Shown here piece after piece: positions 39,680 through 49,606 of a DNA stretch of 64,000 nt. The DNA lies in the NCBI RefSeq assembly GCF_000426465.1, contig NZ_KE384527.1:210543-274542 (forward strand). The letters run 5' to 3'. Position 1 is the first letter of the stretch; each line of letters starts with the position of its first letter. Source of the stretch: Epilithonimonas caeni DSM 17710 (GTDB taxonomy: Bacteria > Bacteroidota > Bacteroidia > Flavobacteriales > Weeksellaceae). Under the pieces are notes generated by a model. That model saw only the letters and a list, made by a program, of their open reading frames with translations. It ran no database searches and was not told the origin of the DNA. The translations under genes were made by a program, and so were the position numbers.

Positions 39680-40266
39680 TTGTCAAAAAAAGAAATTCTG
39701 GCCTTGAAAAAATCTTCATTTTCAAGGTCATAAACTCTGCTTTTTACGGTAAAATTTGCATGAAGTTCAAAAGGCAGAACATCGTAATGCTTTTTAAGCG
39801 ACCAATGTTTGCTGTGATGGATCTTGTAAAGTGCCTCTTTCACACACCAGATTGCCGTTAAAAAATCTACTTCTTCATTATTATCAATGAAAATATCCTC
39901 GTGAAGAATGAATTTGTGTCGGATGTATCTAATCTTCTCCTTTCTCTTTTCAAGGTCGATTCCGACTTTATTTTTTGAAATGGCCAAGGCGGCCAATGGA
40001 AAAGAATGACTTACAGAAATATGCTGATCTTGTGGAAAAAGATAAGGCTCGCCATTTTCTCTATAAAGGATTTTATGGTCAGGAAGAACAGTTTTCAGCA
40101 TTTTTCTTACCATCAGAACTTCAGCGATCTTGTTAGGATGATAGCCCAAAATCTTATATTGATTTTCCGGCTCCAATAATTCTACCGGGTCAAGCATCTC
40201 ATTCTCATCATATTCCCAGACCAGAACTGTTGCAACGTCATCAGAGAAATCTTTATAAAGAGGCAT
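39655..40266 (-). CDS. 4'-phosphopantetheinyl transferase (Sfp-type)
   Basis: The protein has 203 residues from the ATG at 40266; a TTG lies one codon upstream. The Mg-binding motif VGIDLEKR and the WCVKEALYKIHH motif (WxxKEAxxK) identify the Sfp/AcpT superfamily, and HISVSHSFPLAALA is the conserved first block. It attaches the phosphopantetheine arm to carrier proteins. It overlaps the convergent FUSC gene tail to tail by 25 bases, so neither has room for a separate terminator. Confidence 0.92.
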   Translation of the reverse strand: MPLYKDFSDDVATVLVWEYDENEMLDPVELLEPENQYKILGYHPNKIAEVLMVRKMLKTVLPDHKILYRENGEPYLFPQDQHISVSHSFPLAALAISKNKVGIDLEKRKEKIRYIRHKFILHEDIFIDNNEEVDFLTAIWCVKEALYKIHHSKHWSLKKHYDVLPFELHANFTVKSRVYDLENEDFFKARISFFDNYCLAIVD

Positions 40267-40391
40267 CAATTATTTTTTGAATGTCTAAAATTAATAAAAA
40301 AACACGACTCTGGAAATTACAAACCTGATTATCAGAACTTAAAAATGCCTTAAAAATGAGGCTTTAGGATTATTTTAACAGTTAAGTAATG

Positions 40392-40399
40392 TAAATTTG
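40392..40399 (+). promoter_or_regulatory. -7 promoter box before the small membrane protein
   Basis: TAAATTTG matches TAnnTTTG exactly and lies 10 bases before the ATG at 40410, so the leader would be very short or nearly absent. The -33 region (TTTA at 40363-40366) has poor spacing. Confidence 0.5.
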
Positions 40400-40409
40400 C
40401 AGTATCAAA

Positions 40410-40787
40410 ATGAAAAAAGCGATCGTATATGTTCTAATGTTTATTTTTCTGCTGTTCACGGCAGAGAACAAACAGACACTTGATTTCCAGCAAGATTTTG
40501 GAACTCAGAATATATCATTGCATCTTCTTTCTTTTGCAAAGAAACATCGTCTGAATCATTCATTGGAAAAGGCATCTTTGCAGCAGATCAACGACTCTTT
40601 GGATTCTCCCGAAGAAACTAATCTGAATTTTTCTAATGCTTATAATTTTATTGCGATTGTAACCACATTCGGGTTTGGTTATCTTTTACAATTATATTTC
40701 AGACGTAGGACACAAACTTTTCACAAGCCGGAACTCATTCTTTCTTCGGTCAAAAGATTTATTCTGCTGCGTACCATCCGTATTTAA
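40410..40787 (+). CDS. Small membrane protein of unknown function
   Basis: The protein has 125 residues. An N-terminal hydrophobic segment (residues 4-17, signal or anchor) and a second one (about 77-97, YNFIAIVTTFGFGYLLQLYF) flank a polar middle; the C-terminus is basic. No family is recognised. It precedes the RND pump operon by 181 bases on the same strand, and that gap has no ORF and no clear hairpin. Confidence 0.6.
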   Translation: MKKAIVYVLMFIFLLFTAENKQTLDFQQDFGTQNISLHLLSFAKKHRLNHSLEKASLQQINDSLDSPEETNLNFSNAYNFIAIVTTFGFGYLLQLYFRRRTQTFHKPELILSSVKRFILLRTIRI

Positions 40788-40968
40788 ATTTCGATGTTTC
40801 AAAAACAAAATTACCCTTATTCCAAAGTGGTAACAATCTCTTTTGCTTTTGAAAATTTCCTATTCAACATTTTGAGTAATCATTGGTTGTGATCTTAATT
40901 CTAAAATTGAACATCTGATCGATTATTCTTTCAATATATCCAATCAAAAAAAATAAAATTTATTTAAA

Positions 40969-42051
40969 ATGAAGAGAGTCACACTTACTCTTATTTTCAG
41001 CACATTACTGATGATTTTAAGCTGCAACGACAAAAAAGAAGAAAAAGAAGAATCTGTCGTTTATCCCACAACTTCTCCTGTAAAAATGGACACTGTGATC
41101 AACAAGGAATTTGTTTCACAGATAAGGTCGGAAAAGAACATCGAGATCCGAGCTCAGGAAAAAGGTTTCCTGGAAAAAATATATGTGGATGAGGGCCAGC
41201 ATGTGCAAGCCGGGCAGGTTTTGTTCAGGATAATGCCACAACTTTACCAAGCCGATGTTTTAAAAGCTAAAGCTGAGGTTGCCCAGGCAGAAATAGAGTT
41301 ACAAAACTCCAGCACATTAGCAAATAACAATGTGGTTTCTATTAATGAAAAAAGAATGGCAAAAGCCAAATTGGATGCGGCAAAAGCTGAACTTAATCTT
41401 GCTCAAACACATTTGTCATTCACGACGATCAAAGCACCTTTCTCCGGAATCATCGACCGTCTTCCTTTGAAATTGGGGAGTTTGATCGATGAAGGAGACC
41501 TGCTGACAACGCTTTCCGATAATGGCGGAATCTATGCTTACTTCAATGTTTCCGAACCGGAATATATCAATTATCAGACACATTCTGCAGAACGCGGGAA
41601 CAATCAGGTTTCTTTGATAATGGCAAATGGCGAAATTTTCCCAGACAAGGGAACCATCCAAACCATCGAAGGCGAATTCGATAGTGAGACTGGAAATATC
41701 GCTTTCCGAGCCAAGTTTCCAAATCCAGATCAACTACTGAGAAATGGAGAAACCGGAAAAATCCAAATGACACTTCCTCTTAAAAACGCATTGATCATTC
41801 CCCAAAAGGCCACTTACGAGATCCAGGATCAGAAATATGTTTTTGTTGTTGGAAAAGACGGCGTTGTAAAATCTAAGAACATCAAAATTGCCTATGAACT
41901 TCCTGACATCTATGTTGTTTCGGAAGGGATCAATGTTAATGATAAGATCCTTTTGGAAGGTGTCCAGAAAGTGAAGGATGACCAAAAAGTGGAAACCAAA
42001 TTCCAAGATCCGAAAAAAGTTTTGAACTCATTGAAATTACAAGCGAACTAA
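40969..42051 (+). CDS. RND efflux membrane fusion lipoprotein (AcrA/MexA type)
   Basis: The protein has 360 residues. The signal peptide ends in a lipobox (LMILSCNDK). The order is lipoyl half, helical hairpin (LKAKAEVAQAEIELQNSSTLANNN...), second lipoyl half (IKAPFSGIIDRLPLKLGSLIDEGD) and beta-barrel, as in AcrA. The hairpin is short for the family. It couples the RND pump to the outer-membrane factor and is the first gene of a three-gene operon. Confidence 0.94.
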   Translation: MKRVTLTLIFSTLLMILSCNDKKEEKEESVVYPTTSPVKMDTVINKEFVSQIRSEKNIEIRAQEKGFLEKIYVDEGQHVQAGQVLFRIMPQLYQADVLKAKAEVAQAEIELQNSSTLANNNVVSINEKRMAKAKLDAAKAELNLAQTHLSFTTIKAPFSGIIDRLPLKLGSLIDEGDLLTTLSDNGGIYAYFNVSEPEYINYQTHSAERGNNQVSLIMANGEIFPDKGTIQTIEGEFDSETGNIAFRAKFPNPDQLLRNGETGKIQMTLPLKNALIIPQKATYEIQDQKYVFVVGKDGVVKSKNIKIAYELPDIYVVSEGINVNDKILLEGVQKVKDDQKVETKFQDPKKVLNSLKLQAN

Positions 42052-42136
42052 TAATATAAATGATGATTGCTGATTGATTTTGATTTCAATCTATGATCCT
42101 TTCATCTCTCATCTATTATCTTAAAAATAAAACCTT

Positions 42137-45100
42137 ATGTTTAAGAAATTCATACGCAGACCGGTTCTATCGATCGTGATCTCTTTGATCATCGTATTTA
42201 TGGGAGTCTTGTCTCTGGTAAAACTTCCTGTAACGCAATTCCCTTCTATTTCTCCACCGAAAGTAAACATCACAGCAGAATATCCGGGTGCTAATAACGA
42301 ATTGCTCATAAAATCTGTCGTCATTCCTTTGGAACGCGGACTAAATGGTGTTCCCGGAATGAAATATATGACCTCTGACGCCGGAAACGACGGTGAAGCG
42401 TCAATCCAAGTCGTGTTCGACCTTGGAACGGACCCGAACGTTGCTGCGGTCAACGTTCAGAACCGTGTTTCTTCAGTTGTTAACAAGCTTCCGCCTTTGG
42501 TAGTTCGTGAAGGTGTGAAAATCACCCGTGAGGAACCGAATATGCTAATGTATATCAACCTTTACAGCGATAATCCTAAAGCGGACCAGAAATTCCTCTT
42601 CAACTACGCAGACATCAACCTGATTTCGGAATTGAAAAGGGTAAGCGGCGTTGGTTTTGCCGACATCCTGGGAACGAGAGAATATGCGATGAGAATCTGG
42701 CTGAAGCCCGACAGAATGACGGCTTACGGAATCTCCGCAGATGAAGTGATGGAATCTCTCAACGAGCAGAGTTTGGAAGCTTCTCCCGGAAAAACAGGTG
42801 AAAGCTCCGGGAAACGCTCCCAGTCATTTGAATACATTTTGAAATATCCGGGTCGTTTCAATAACGAGAAAGATTATGGCAATATCATCCTGAAAGCCAA
42901 TCCAAATGGAGAATTCGTAAGACTTAAAGATGTAGCAGATATCGAATTTGGTTCATCCATGTACGACATCTATTCTACTTTGAACGGAAAACCGTCCGCA
43001 GCGATTACTTTGAAGCAATCTTACGGTTCCAACGCAAGTGATGTTATCAAGAATGTCAAAGTTCTGATGAAGGATTTGGAAAAAACATTCCCAAAAGGTA
43101 TGCATTACGAGATCAGTTATGACGTTTCCAGATTCCTGGATGCATCGATCGAGAAAGTAGTTCATACATTATTCGAAGCGTTCATACTGGTAGCCATAGT
43201 GGTTTTCCTGTTCTTGGGAGACTGGCGTTCGACCTTGATTCCGACAATCGCTGTTCCGGTTTCTTTGATAGGAACATTTGCAGTGATGTCAGCCTTTGGA
43301 ATTACACTGAATTTGATTTCACTCTTTGCTTTGGTAATGGCCATCGGGATCGTTGTCGATGATGCGATTGTGGTAATAGAAGCGGTCCACGCCAAGATGG
43401 AAGAGAAACACCTGTCACCACTCAAGGCAACGGAAGAAGCAATGCACGAGATCAGCGGGGCAATTATCGCCATCACCTTGGTAATGGCTTCGGTTTTCAT
43501 TCCTGTTGCGTTCATGTCCGGTCCGGTTGGTGTTTTCTATCGCCAGTTTTCTATCACAATGGTGTCTTCGATTATTTTATCAGGAGTTGTCGCATTGACA
43601 TTGACACCAGCATTGTGTGCTTTGATTTTGAGAAACAATCACGGAAAAGAGAAAAAGAAAACACCGATCAACAGATTTTTGGATGGCTTCAATAATCTGT
43701 TTACAGTTGGGGCTGGAAAATACCATAACCTGCTTACAAAAGTAGTAACCAGAAAAATAATCACGCTTCCATTGCTTTTACTATTCTGTTTGGGAACTTT
43801 TTTCCTAAGCAACAGATTGCCTTCCGGATTTATTCCAAGTGAAGACCAGGGAATGATTTATGCGATCATCCAGACACCGCCCGGATCAACGCTGGAAAGA
43901 ACCAATCAGATCGCTCTTGAACTTCAGAAGCAATGCGAAGAGATAGACGGTGTTTCATCGGTCTCATCTTTGGCAGGTTATGAGATTTTGACAGAAGGAA
44001 CAGGTTCCAACTCCGGAACTTGTTTGATCAATCTAAAAAAATGGGACGAAAGAAAAGAATCCGCAACAGAGATCATTGAGCAGCTGGAACAAAAAGCGAA
44101 GGAAATCCCTGGAGCGAATATAGAATTCTTCCAACCACCATCAATTCCTGGTTATGGAGCAGCCGGCGGTTTTGAATTAAGACTTCTGGACAAAGCCGGA
44201 AGCGGAGATTATCACAAGATGGAACAAGTGAGCAATGATTTTGTCAAAGAATTGAAAAAACGTCCGGAATTGGGTTCAGCTTTCACTTTCTATTCCGCAA
44301 GTTTTCCTCAGTATATGCTGAAAGTAGATAATGATCTGGCTGAACAAAAAGGTGTGACAATTGAAAAAGCGATGGACAACCTTTCGACTTTGATCGGATC
44401 CAATTACGAGACGAGTTTTATCAGATTCGACAGACCTTATAAAGTGATTGTTCAGGCCGGTCCCCAATACCGTGCGTTGCCAAGTGATTTATTAAAATTA
44501 TATGTCAAAAATGATAAAGACCAGATGGTTCCCTATTCTGATTTTATGCATCTTGAAAAAGTATATGGATTATCGGAAATCACACGACACAATATGTACA
44601 ACTCTTCCGAGGTTAGTGGAACACCAGCTCCCGGATATAGTTCCGGAGATGCGATTAAAGCCATTCAGGAAGTGGCGGACAAAACGTTGCCTAGAGGTTT
44701 CGGAATCGACTGGGCAGGGATTTCCAAAGACGAAGTTTCCAGAGGTAACGAAGCGATCTATATTTTCCTGGTTTGTCTTGGATTTGTTTACCTGATCCTT
44801 TCTGCTCAGTACGAAAGTTTCATACTTCCATTACCAATTATCTTGTCTTTACCGACAGGGATTTTCGGAGCGTTTTTATGTCTCTCGCTTTTCGGACTAG
44901 AAAATAACATTTATGCACAGGTGGCGATGGTAATGCTCATCGGATTACTCGGAAAAAATGCCGTGCTGATTGTCGAATTTGCAGTTCAGAAAAAAGCGGA
45001 GGAAGGATTATCAACAAAAGAAGCCGCATTACAAGGTGCATCTTTGAGATTCCGTCCAATTTTGATGACATCATTCGCTTTTATCGCTGGATTGATTCCA

Positions 45101-45328
45101 TTAGCTTTGGCAACCGGACCTGGAGCCGTTGGTAACAGAACCATCGGAACTGCGGCTGCAGGAGGTATGCTCATCGGAACTATTTTCGGATTGATGATTA
45201 TTCCTGGATTGTACTACATTTTTGCCAACATTGCTGCTAAGTCCAAACTGACTTACTATGAAGAAGAAAATCCCTTAACAGAACAAACTGAACCTTACCA
45301 ACATGATGGAAAATTTGAAGATAAATAA
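42137..45328 (+). CDS. RND multidrug efflux permease, HAE1 (AcrB) type
   Basis: The protein has 1063 residues with 12 predicted membrane helices and two large periplasmic loops. FIRRPVLSIVISLIIVFMG opens helix 1. The proton-relay helix 4 motif GIVVDDAIVVIEAVH carries the two essential Asp residues. Late motifs are SAQYESFILP and GLLGKNAVLIVEFA. It exports drugs by proton antiport. Its last 26 bases overlap the outer-membrane-factor gene, showing translational coupling. Confidence 0.97.
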   Translation: MFKKFIRRPVLSIVISLIIVFMGVLSLVKLPVTQFPSISPPKVNITAEYPGANNELLIKSVVIPLERGLNGVPGMKYMTSDAGNDGEASIQVVFDLGTDPNVAAVNVQNRVSSVVNKLPPLVVREGVKITREEPNMLMYINLYSDNPKADQKFLFNYADINLISELKRVSGVGFADILGTREYAMRIWLKPDRMTAYGISADEVMESLNEQSLEASPGKTGESSGKRSQSFEYILKYPGRFNNEKDYGNIILKANPNGEFVRLKDVADIEFGSSMYDIYSTLNGKPSAAITLKQSYGSNASDVIKNVKVLMKDLEKTFPKGMHYEISYDVSRFLDASIEKVVHTLFEAFILVAIVVFLFLGDWRSTLIPTIAVPVSLIGTFAVMSAFGITLNLISLFALVMAIGIVVDDAIVVIEAVHAKMEEKHLSPLKATEEAMHEISGAIIAITLVMASVFIPVAFMSGPVGVFYRQFSITMVSSIILSGVVALTLTPALCALILRNNHGKEKKKTPINRFLDGFNNLFTVGAGKYHNLLTKVVTRKIITLPLLLLFCLGTFFLSNRLPSGFIPSEDQGMIYAIIQTPPGSTLERTNQIALELQKQCEEIDGVSSVSSLAGYEILTEGTGSNSGTCLINLKKWDERKESATEIIEQLEQKAKEIPGANIEFFQPPSIPGYGAAGGFELRLLDKAGSGDYHKMEQVSNDFVKELKKRPELGSAFTFYSASFPQYMLKVDNDLAEQKGVTIEKAMDNLSTLIGSNYETSFIRFDRPYKVIVQAGPQYRALPSDLLKLYVKNDKDQMVPYSDFMHLEKVYGLSEITRHNMYNSSEVSGTPAPGYSSGDAIKAIQEVADKTLPRGFGIDWAGISKDEVSRGNEAIYIFLVCLGFVYLILSAQYESFILPLPIILSLPTGIFGAFLCLSLFGLENNIYAQVAMVMLIGLLGKNAVLIVEFAVQKKAEEGLSTKEAALQGASLRFRPILMTSFAFIAGLIPLALATGPGAVGNRTIGTAAAGGMLIGTIFGLMIIPGLYYIFANIAAKSKLTYYEEENPLTEQTEPYQHDGKFEDK

Positions 45329-46751
45329 AAATATAATAGCTGGAGTATTCATTTCATTAGCATTGATTGGATGCAAGGCACCAATGGCGACCAAAATTCA
45401 GGATAGAGTAAAAGAAACCATCCCTCAGAATTTTGAGAATCAGACTGCTTCGGAAAACAATTCCGGAATTACGCCCTGGAAAGAGTTTTTCACAGACCCC
45501 AATCTCGTGAAATTGATTGATGAAGCTTTGAAAAATAATCAGGAATTAATGATTACGCTTCAGCAAATCGAAATCGCAAAAAGCGATGTGATGTACAAAA
45601 ATGGAAAGCTAAGTCCGACTGTTGCTGCAAAATTAGGAGCCGGAATTGAAAAAGTCGGCCGTTATACAAGCACAGGAGCTGGTGATGCTTCAACAGAAAT
45701 AACGGATGGAAAAGAAGTTCCTGAGAATTTAGGAAATTTTGAAGGTGGATTGGTTGCCAACTGGGAAGTTGATATCTGGCATAAGTTAAGAACCGAGAAA
45801 CAAGCAGCTGTCGCCCATTATTTGTCAACAGTTGAGGGAAAGAATTTTGTCTTGTCAAGTTTGATTGCAGAAGTTGCTGATAATTATTATGAATTATTGT
45901 CGCTTGATAATCAGTTGGATATCATTCATCAGTACATGGATTTGCAGAAAAAAGCACTCGAAGTGGCTAAAATCCAAAAGCAAGCAATGGCTGCAACGGA
46001 ATTGGCCGTTAAAAAATTCGAGGCTGAATTGGCAAAATCCAATGCGACTGAATATGATTTGAAACAACAAATCACGGAAAAGGAAAATCAGATCAATGCT
46101 TTGTTGGGACGCTACCCACAACCGATTGTAAGAACCAAAGAAAGCTTTATGTCGATTGTTCCACAAACGGTTTATACCGGGATTCCGTCTCAGTTATTGG
46201 CGAACCGTCCTGACATCAAACAAGCGGAATTGGAGTTACAATCTGCAAAATTGGATGTGGAAGCGGCAAGAAAAGAATTCTATCCAAGCCTTGAGATCAA
46301 TGCTGCGCTTGGTCTGGAAGCTTTCAAACCAACTTATCTTGTGAAAATGCCCGAATCGATTGCTTACAGTTTGGTTGGGGAATTAGCTGGCACGCTGATC
46401 AATAAGAGTGCGATACAGGCGAACTTCAAATCGGCTGATGCAAAACAAATCCAGGCTTTGTATGAATATGACAAAACCATTTTGAGCGCTTATCTGGATA
46501 TTACCAACCAAATGTCAGCGATCAAAAACCTCGATAAATATTACGAAATGAAGTCCCAGGAAGTCCAGGCACTTGACCAAGGAATCGATATCGCAAACCA
46601 ACTATTTCGAAATATGAGAGCTGATTACCTGGAAGTTCTGATGAATCAGCGTGATGCCTTAGACGCCAAAATGGAACTCATCGAAGCCAAAGAAAGACAG
46701 CTGAGCACCGTTGTGAATATCTACAAAAGCTTAGGTGGCGGTTGGAAATAA
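45303..46751 (+). CDS. RND outer-membrane factor lipoprotein (OprM/NodT type)
   Basis: The protein has 482 residues; ATG codons at 45303 and 45306 are both possible. The signal peptide ends in a lipobox (LALIGCKAP). Two OEP helical repeats follow (LVKLIDEALKNNQELMITLQQIEIAKSD and TGIPSQLLANRPDIKQAELELQSAKLDVEAAR, the NodT signature). It forms the outer-membrane duct of the RND pump. A terminator follows. Confidence 0.95.
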   Translation: MMENLKINKNIIAGVFISLALIGCKAPMATKIQDRVKETIPQNFENQTASENNSGITPWKEFFTDPNLVKLIDEALKNNQELMITLQQIEIAKSDVMYKNGKLSPTVAAKLGAGIEKVGRYTSTGAGDASTEITDGKEVPENLGNFEGGLVANWEVDIWHKLRTEKQAAVAHYLSTVEGKNFVLSSLIAEVADNYYELLSLDNQLDIIHQYMDLQKKALEVAKIQKQAMAATELAVKKFEAELAKSNATEYDLKQQITEKENQINALLGRYPQPIVRTKESFMSIVPQTVYTGIPSQLLANRPDIKQAELELQSAKLDVEAARKEFYPSLEINAALGLEAFKPTYLVKMPESIAYSLVGELAGTLINKSAIQANFKSADAKQIQALYEYDKTILSAYLDITNQMSAIKNLDKYYEMKSQEVQALDQGIDIANQLFRNMRADYLEVLMNQRDALDAKMELIEAKERQLSTVVNIYKSLGGGWK

Positions 46752-46776
46752 GACATTCATTATTCTCTCTATACGT

Positions 46777-46810
46777 AATGCTCTCGGAAATTTTTTCGGG
46801 AGCATTTTTT
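46777..46810 (+). terminator. Terminator after the RND operon
   Basis: AATGCTCTCGGAAA (46777-46790) pairs, with two imperfections, with TTTTCGGGAGCATT (46793-46806) and is followed by TTTT. It ends the three-gene pump transcript. Confidence 0.8.
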
Positions 46811-46905
46811 TGTGACATATTCAATATTTGCAATATAAAAGCTGTTTTTTTGAAAAAATATTTACATAAATTTACTGGTTTATAAGTCAATCAGGTAGTT
46901 TCATT

Positions 46906-48339
46906 TTGAAATTAATTTTAACAGTTTTTCTCGTCATCGGTACAATCATCAAAGCACAAAATAGCCGGGATGCAGAAACTTTGTTCCTGGAATCCAAGGA
47001 TTTACTTTATAAAAAACCTTCGGAATCTGCTGTTATTTCAGAATTCCTTTCCAAAAACAGTTCGGATGATAATGATAAAATAAAAGCACTTTTGCTTCTT
47101 ACCGAAAGTTATTTGATAAGAGGCGATTACAATTCTGCGAGTGAAACATTATTTCAATGTCTTGAACTCTCAAAAAAATCTAATCGTCCGGAAAATGAAT
47201 CTCAAATCAACTTTCTACTGGCAAGACTTTGTGATGAATTGGGAATTGAGTTTTCTCAATTATATCTTATCAAAGATGAAAAGGAAATCACTCAGAATTA
47301 TTATGAAAAAGCCATAAAATCTTACTCCGATTCTAACTGGCATCAAACGATCAAGGATCTAAAACTATTTGAAAAACAGAAAAATAAATCGTTTCCAGAA
47401 CTGAGCAATTTCTACTACGCACTCTCCTATTCCAATCTTGGAAAGCTGGATTCGGCTCGGTATTATGCTCAAAAAATTAAGAATTATGAACCCTATTATT
47501 TTTATACGAAAGCAAAGATTGAATCTTCAGGAAAAGAGTCCGATAAGACTATTGATCATCTCGAATATTTGAAGCCAATCAATAAAAAAGTTCAGGATAT
47601 TTGGCTGAGAAACGAGATCTATAATTGGTTTGTTGAGAATTATGATGAATTAAAAAACAAGGAAAAATATCGTGAATATTATCAGCTTCAGACTGCTTTT
47701 CAAGATTCATTGAGCACAGTAAAAGAAAACGCCAGAATCTCTTTTTTGAATAAGATCGGTCAAAAACAGGATGAAATTCTGGAGACAAAGGCCGAGCAAC
47801 AAATAAAGATGATCTACCTCATTGCAATCGCGGTTTTGCTTGTGTTCACGGTTGCTTATTTCTTTAATCGAAAATTAAACCGAAAACGGAACGATTACGA
47901 AAAATCCAGACAGGAAGCCGAAGACAGGGAGAAATTCATTGCTGAAAATAAAGCGCAGGAAAGTGGCGGAAAAATTGTAATCCCTGACAAAACAATTAGT
48001 TTTTTGCTGGAAAAATTGGAAAAATTCGAGTCAAATAATGAATATCTTGACCCAGCAATTTCGCTCAATCTCCTTGCAGAAAACCTGAACACGAACACCA
48101 AGTACCTATCCGAAATCATCAATACTTATAAGAATAAAAATTTCCACTCGTACATCAATGAACTGAGAATCAATTACATCATCAGTAAACTAAAAAACGA
48201 TCCGGTCTATTTGAAATACAAGGTCAGTCATTTGGCCCAAGAAGCCGGATTTTCTTCACATAGTTTGTTTTCTACCGTTTTCAAGCAGGTTACAGGACAT
48301 TCGCCTGCTTCGTTTATTAAAACAATCAAAAATCAATAA
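46906..48339 (+). CDS. TPR-containing membrane regulator with AraC-type DNA-binding domain
   Basis: The protein has 477 residues. The only sensible start is TTG (46906), since the signal-like segment KLILTVFLVIGTIIKAQ begins right after it and has no ATG. The order is signal peptide, periplasmic tetratricopeptide repeats (about 20-270), one membrane helix (MIYLIAIAVLLVFTVAYFF, about 303-321), a coiled linker (KSRQEAEDREKFIAENKAQE), and a C-terminal AraC helix-turn-helix (about 375-475, LAENLNTNTKYLSEIIN...LAQEAGFSSHSLFSTVFKQ). It should be a one-protein sensor-regulator at the inner membrane. The signal is unknown. Confidence 0.85.
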   Translation: MKLILTVFLVIGTIIKAQNSRDAETLFLESKDLLYKKPSESAVISEFLSKNSSDDNDKIKALLLLTESYLIRGDYNSASETLFQCLELSKKSNRPENESQINFLLARLCDELGIEFSQLYLIKDEKEITQNYYEKAIKSYSDSNWHQTIKDLKLFEKQKNKSFPELSNFYYALSYSNLGKLDSARYYAQKIKNYEPYYFYTKAKIESSGKESDKTIDHLEYLKPINKKVQDIWLRNEIYNWFVENYDELKNKEKYREYYQLQTAFQDSLSTVKENARISFLNKIGQKQDEILETKAEQQIKMIYLIAIAVLLVFTVAYFFNRKLNRKRNDYEKSRQEAEDREKFIAENKAQESGGKIVIPDKTISFLLEKLEKFESNNEYLDPAISLNLLAENLNTNTKYLSEIINTYKNKNFHSYINELRINYIISKLKNDPVYLKYKVSHLAQEAGFSSHSLFSTVFKQVTGHSPASFIKTIKNQ

Positions 48340-48340
48340 G

Positions 48341-49450
48341 ATGAGCGTATTTAGAATTTTCATATTAATGATTTTGGTTGTTTTGGGAAGCTTTTCTTTC
48401 GCACAAAACAATAAGGAAATCGACAGTCTGATTGGTTCTGCCAATACATTTTTATTCAAAAATCCTGAAAAGACCATTGAAATCGGAAAAGAAATTTTGA
48501 AGAAAAAAGATATTTCTGATTCCTATAAGATCTCATCTTACATCTTGATATCCAACGGGTATTCGGGTTTGAGCAATTACCAAAAAGCGATTGAATTTGC
48601 CCTGAAAGCCAACGAATTATCCGAAAAAACAAAAGATAATGCTAATCAAATCAGAACTTTAGGATTAATTGGAAATCTCTATATCCGGATAGAAATGCGT
48701 GACGAAGCGTGGCATTATCTGGACAAAGCGGACAAACTTTCGCAATCGGTTTCTCTGCCAGATTCTATGAAATATCTGATTGGAAATATCAACTTGCTGA
48801 AAGGTTTTCTTTATAAAAGAAGTCTCGATTGTGGTTATGCGATTAAGCATTTTAATAAAGCTATTGCGGAATTTCAGAAAGATAAAGGCAATGGATTTGC
48901 GGTTGCCAATCTCGGGCAGGCTTACAATCAGAAAGGTAATTGTTATCTGGATATCGATAAAGATTCGGCGCAAGTCAGTTTTGAAAAAGGTTTGGCCAAT
49001 GCGAGAAAAAACGGTGCGAAATCTCTGGAATGCATTGCATTGATCGGGCTTTCTGAAATCAAAAACTCAAAGAATGATTTCAAAATATCTAACGACATCC
49101 TGTTTTCTGCACTTCCTCTTTCCAAAGAAGTGAATCAAATCGAAATGGAAAGTCGGATCTACAAATTATTGGCTGAAAATTATATCGAGCTTGATGATTT
49201 TGAAAATCATTTGAAATACCAAAATTTATTTGATTCTATCCAGTCAAGATTTTCTAAAGAAGAAATAAGAACGGTTAACGACCTTATCAAAAAGAGAAAT
49301 GAGTTCAAGCAGAAAACTTATGAATCAAAACAGAAAAATTCTAAAATCATCATTTGGGTTCTTCTTGGGATTTTAATTTTTTCAATCTTTATATTAAGTT
49401 ATTTTTTAGTGAAAAAGTTGAGAAAAATTAATAAAAACATCGAAAAATAA
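48341..49450 (+). CDS. TPR membrane protein lacking the DNA-binding domain
   Basis: The protein has 369 residues and starts 1 base after the stop of the TPR/AraC gene, so it is clearly in the same operon. It has a signal peptide (ending FSFAQ), TPR-like helical repeats (about 35-330), one membrane helix (about 340-358, IIIWVLLGILIFSIFILSYF) and only a short cytoplasmic tail (VKKLRKINKNIEK). It looks like its neighbour without the HTH. It could be a heteromeric partner or a signal modulator. No stop or frameshift remnant of an HTH follows. Confidence 0.7.
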   Translation: MSVFRIFILMILVVLGSFSFAQNNKEIDSLIGSANTFLFKNPEKTIEIGKEILKKKDISDSYKISSYILISNGYSGLSNYQKAIEFALKANELSEKTKDNANQIRTLGLIGNLYIRIEMRDEAWHYLDKADKLSQSVSLPDSMKYLIGNINLLKGFLYKRSLDCGYAIKHFNKAIAEFQKDKGNGFAVANLGQAYNQKGNCYLDIDKDSAQVSFEKGLANARKNGAKSLECIALIGLSEIKNSKNDFKISNDILFSALPLSKEVNQIEMESRIYKLLAENYIELDDFENHLKYQNLFDSIQSRFSKEEIRTVNDLIKKRNEFKQKTYESKQKNSKIIIWVLLGILIFSIFILSYFLVKKLRKINKNIEK

Positions 49451-49606
49451 AATTGCTTAATACAAAAATATCATGAGAAAAATTATCTGATTTCCAGTCA
49501 TTTAATAATAAAAAACTTTTGTTTTCTTGAAATTTTCAGATATCTAAAAGCATATTTCTCCGCTTTATGAAATTATGGTTCTAATTTTACTCAAAAGAAA
49601 TTTTAT

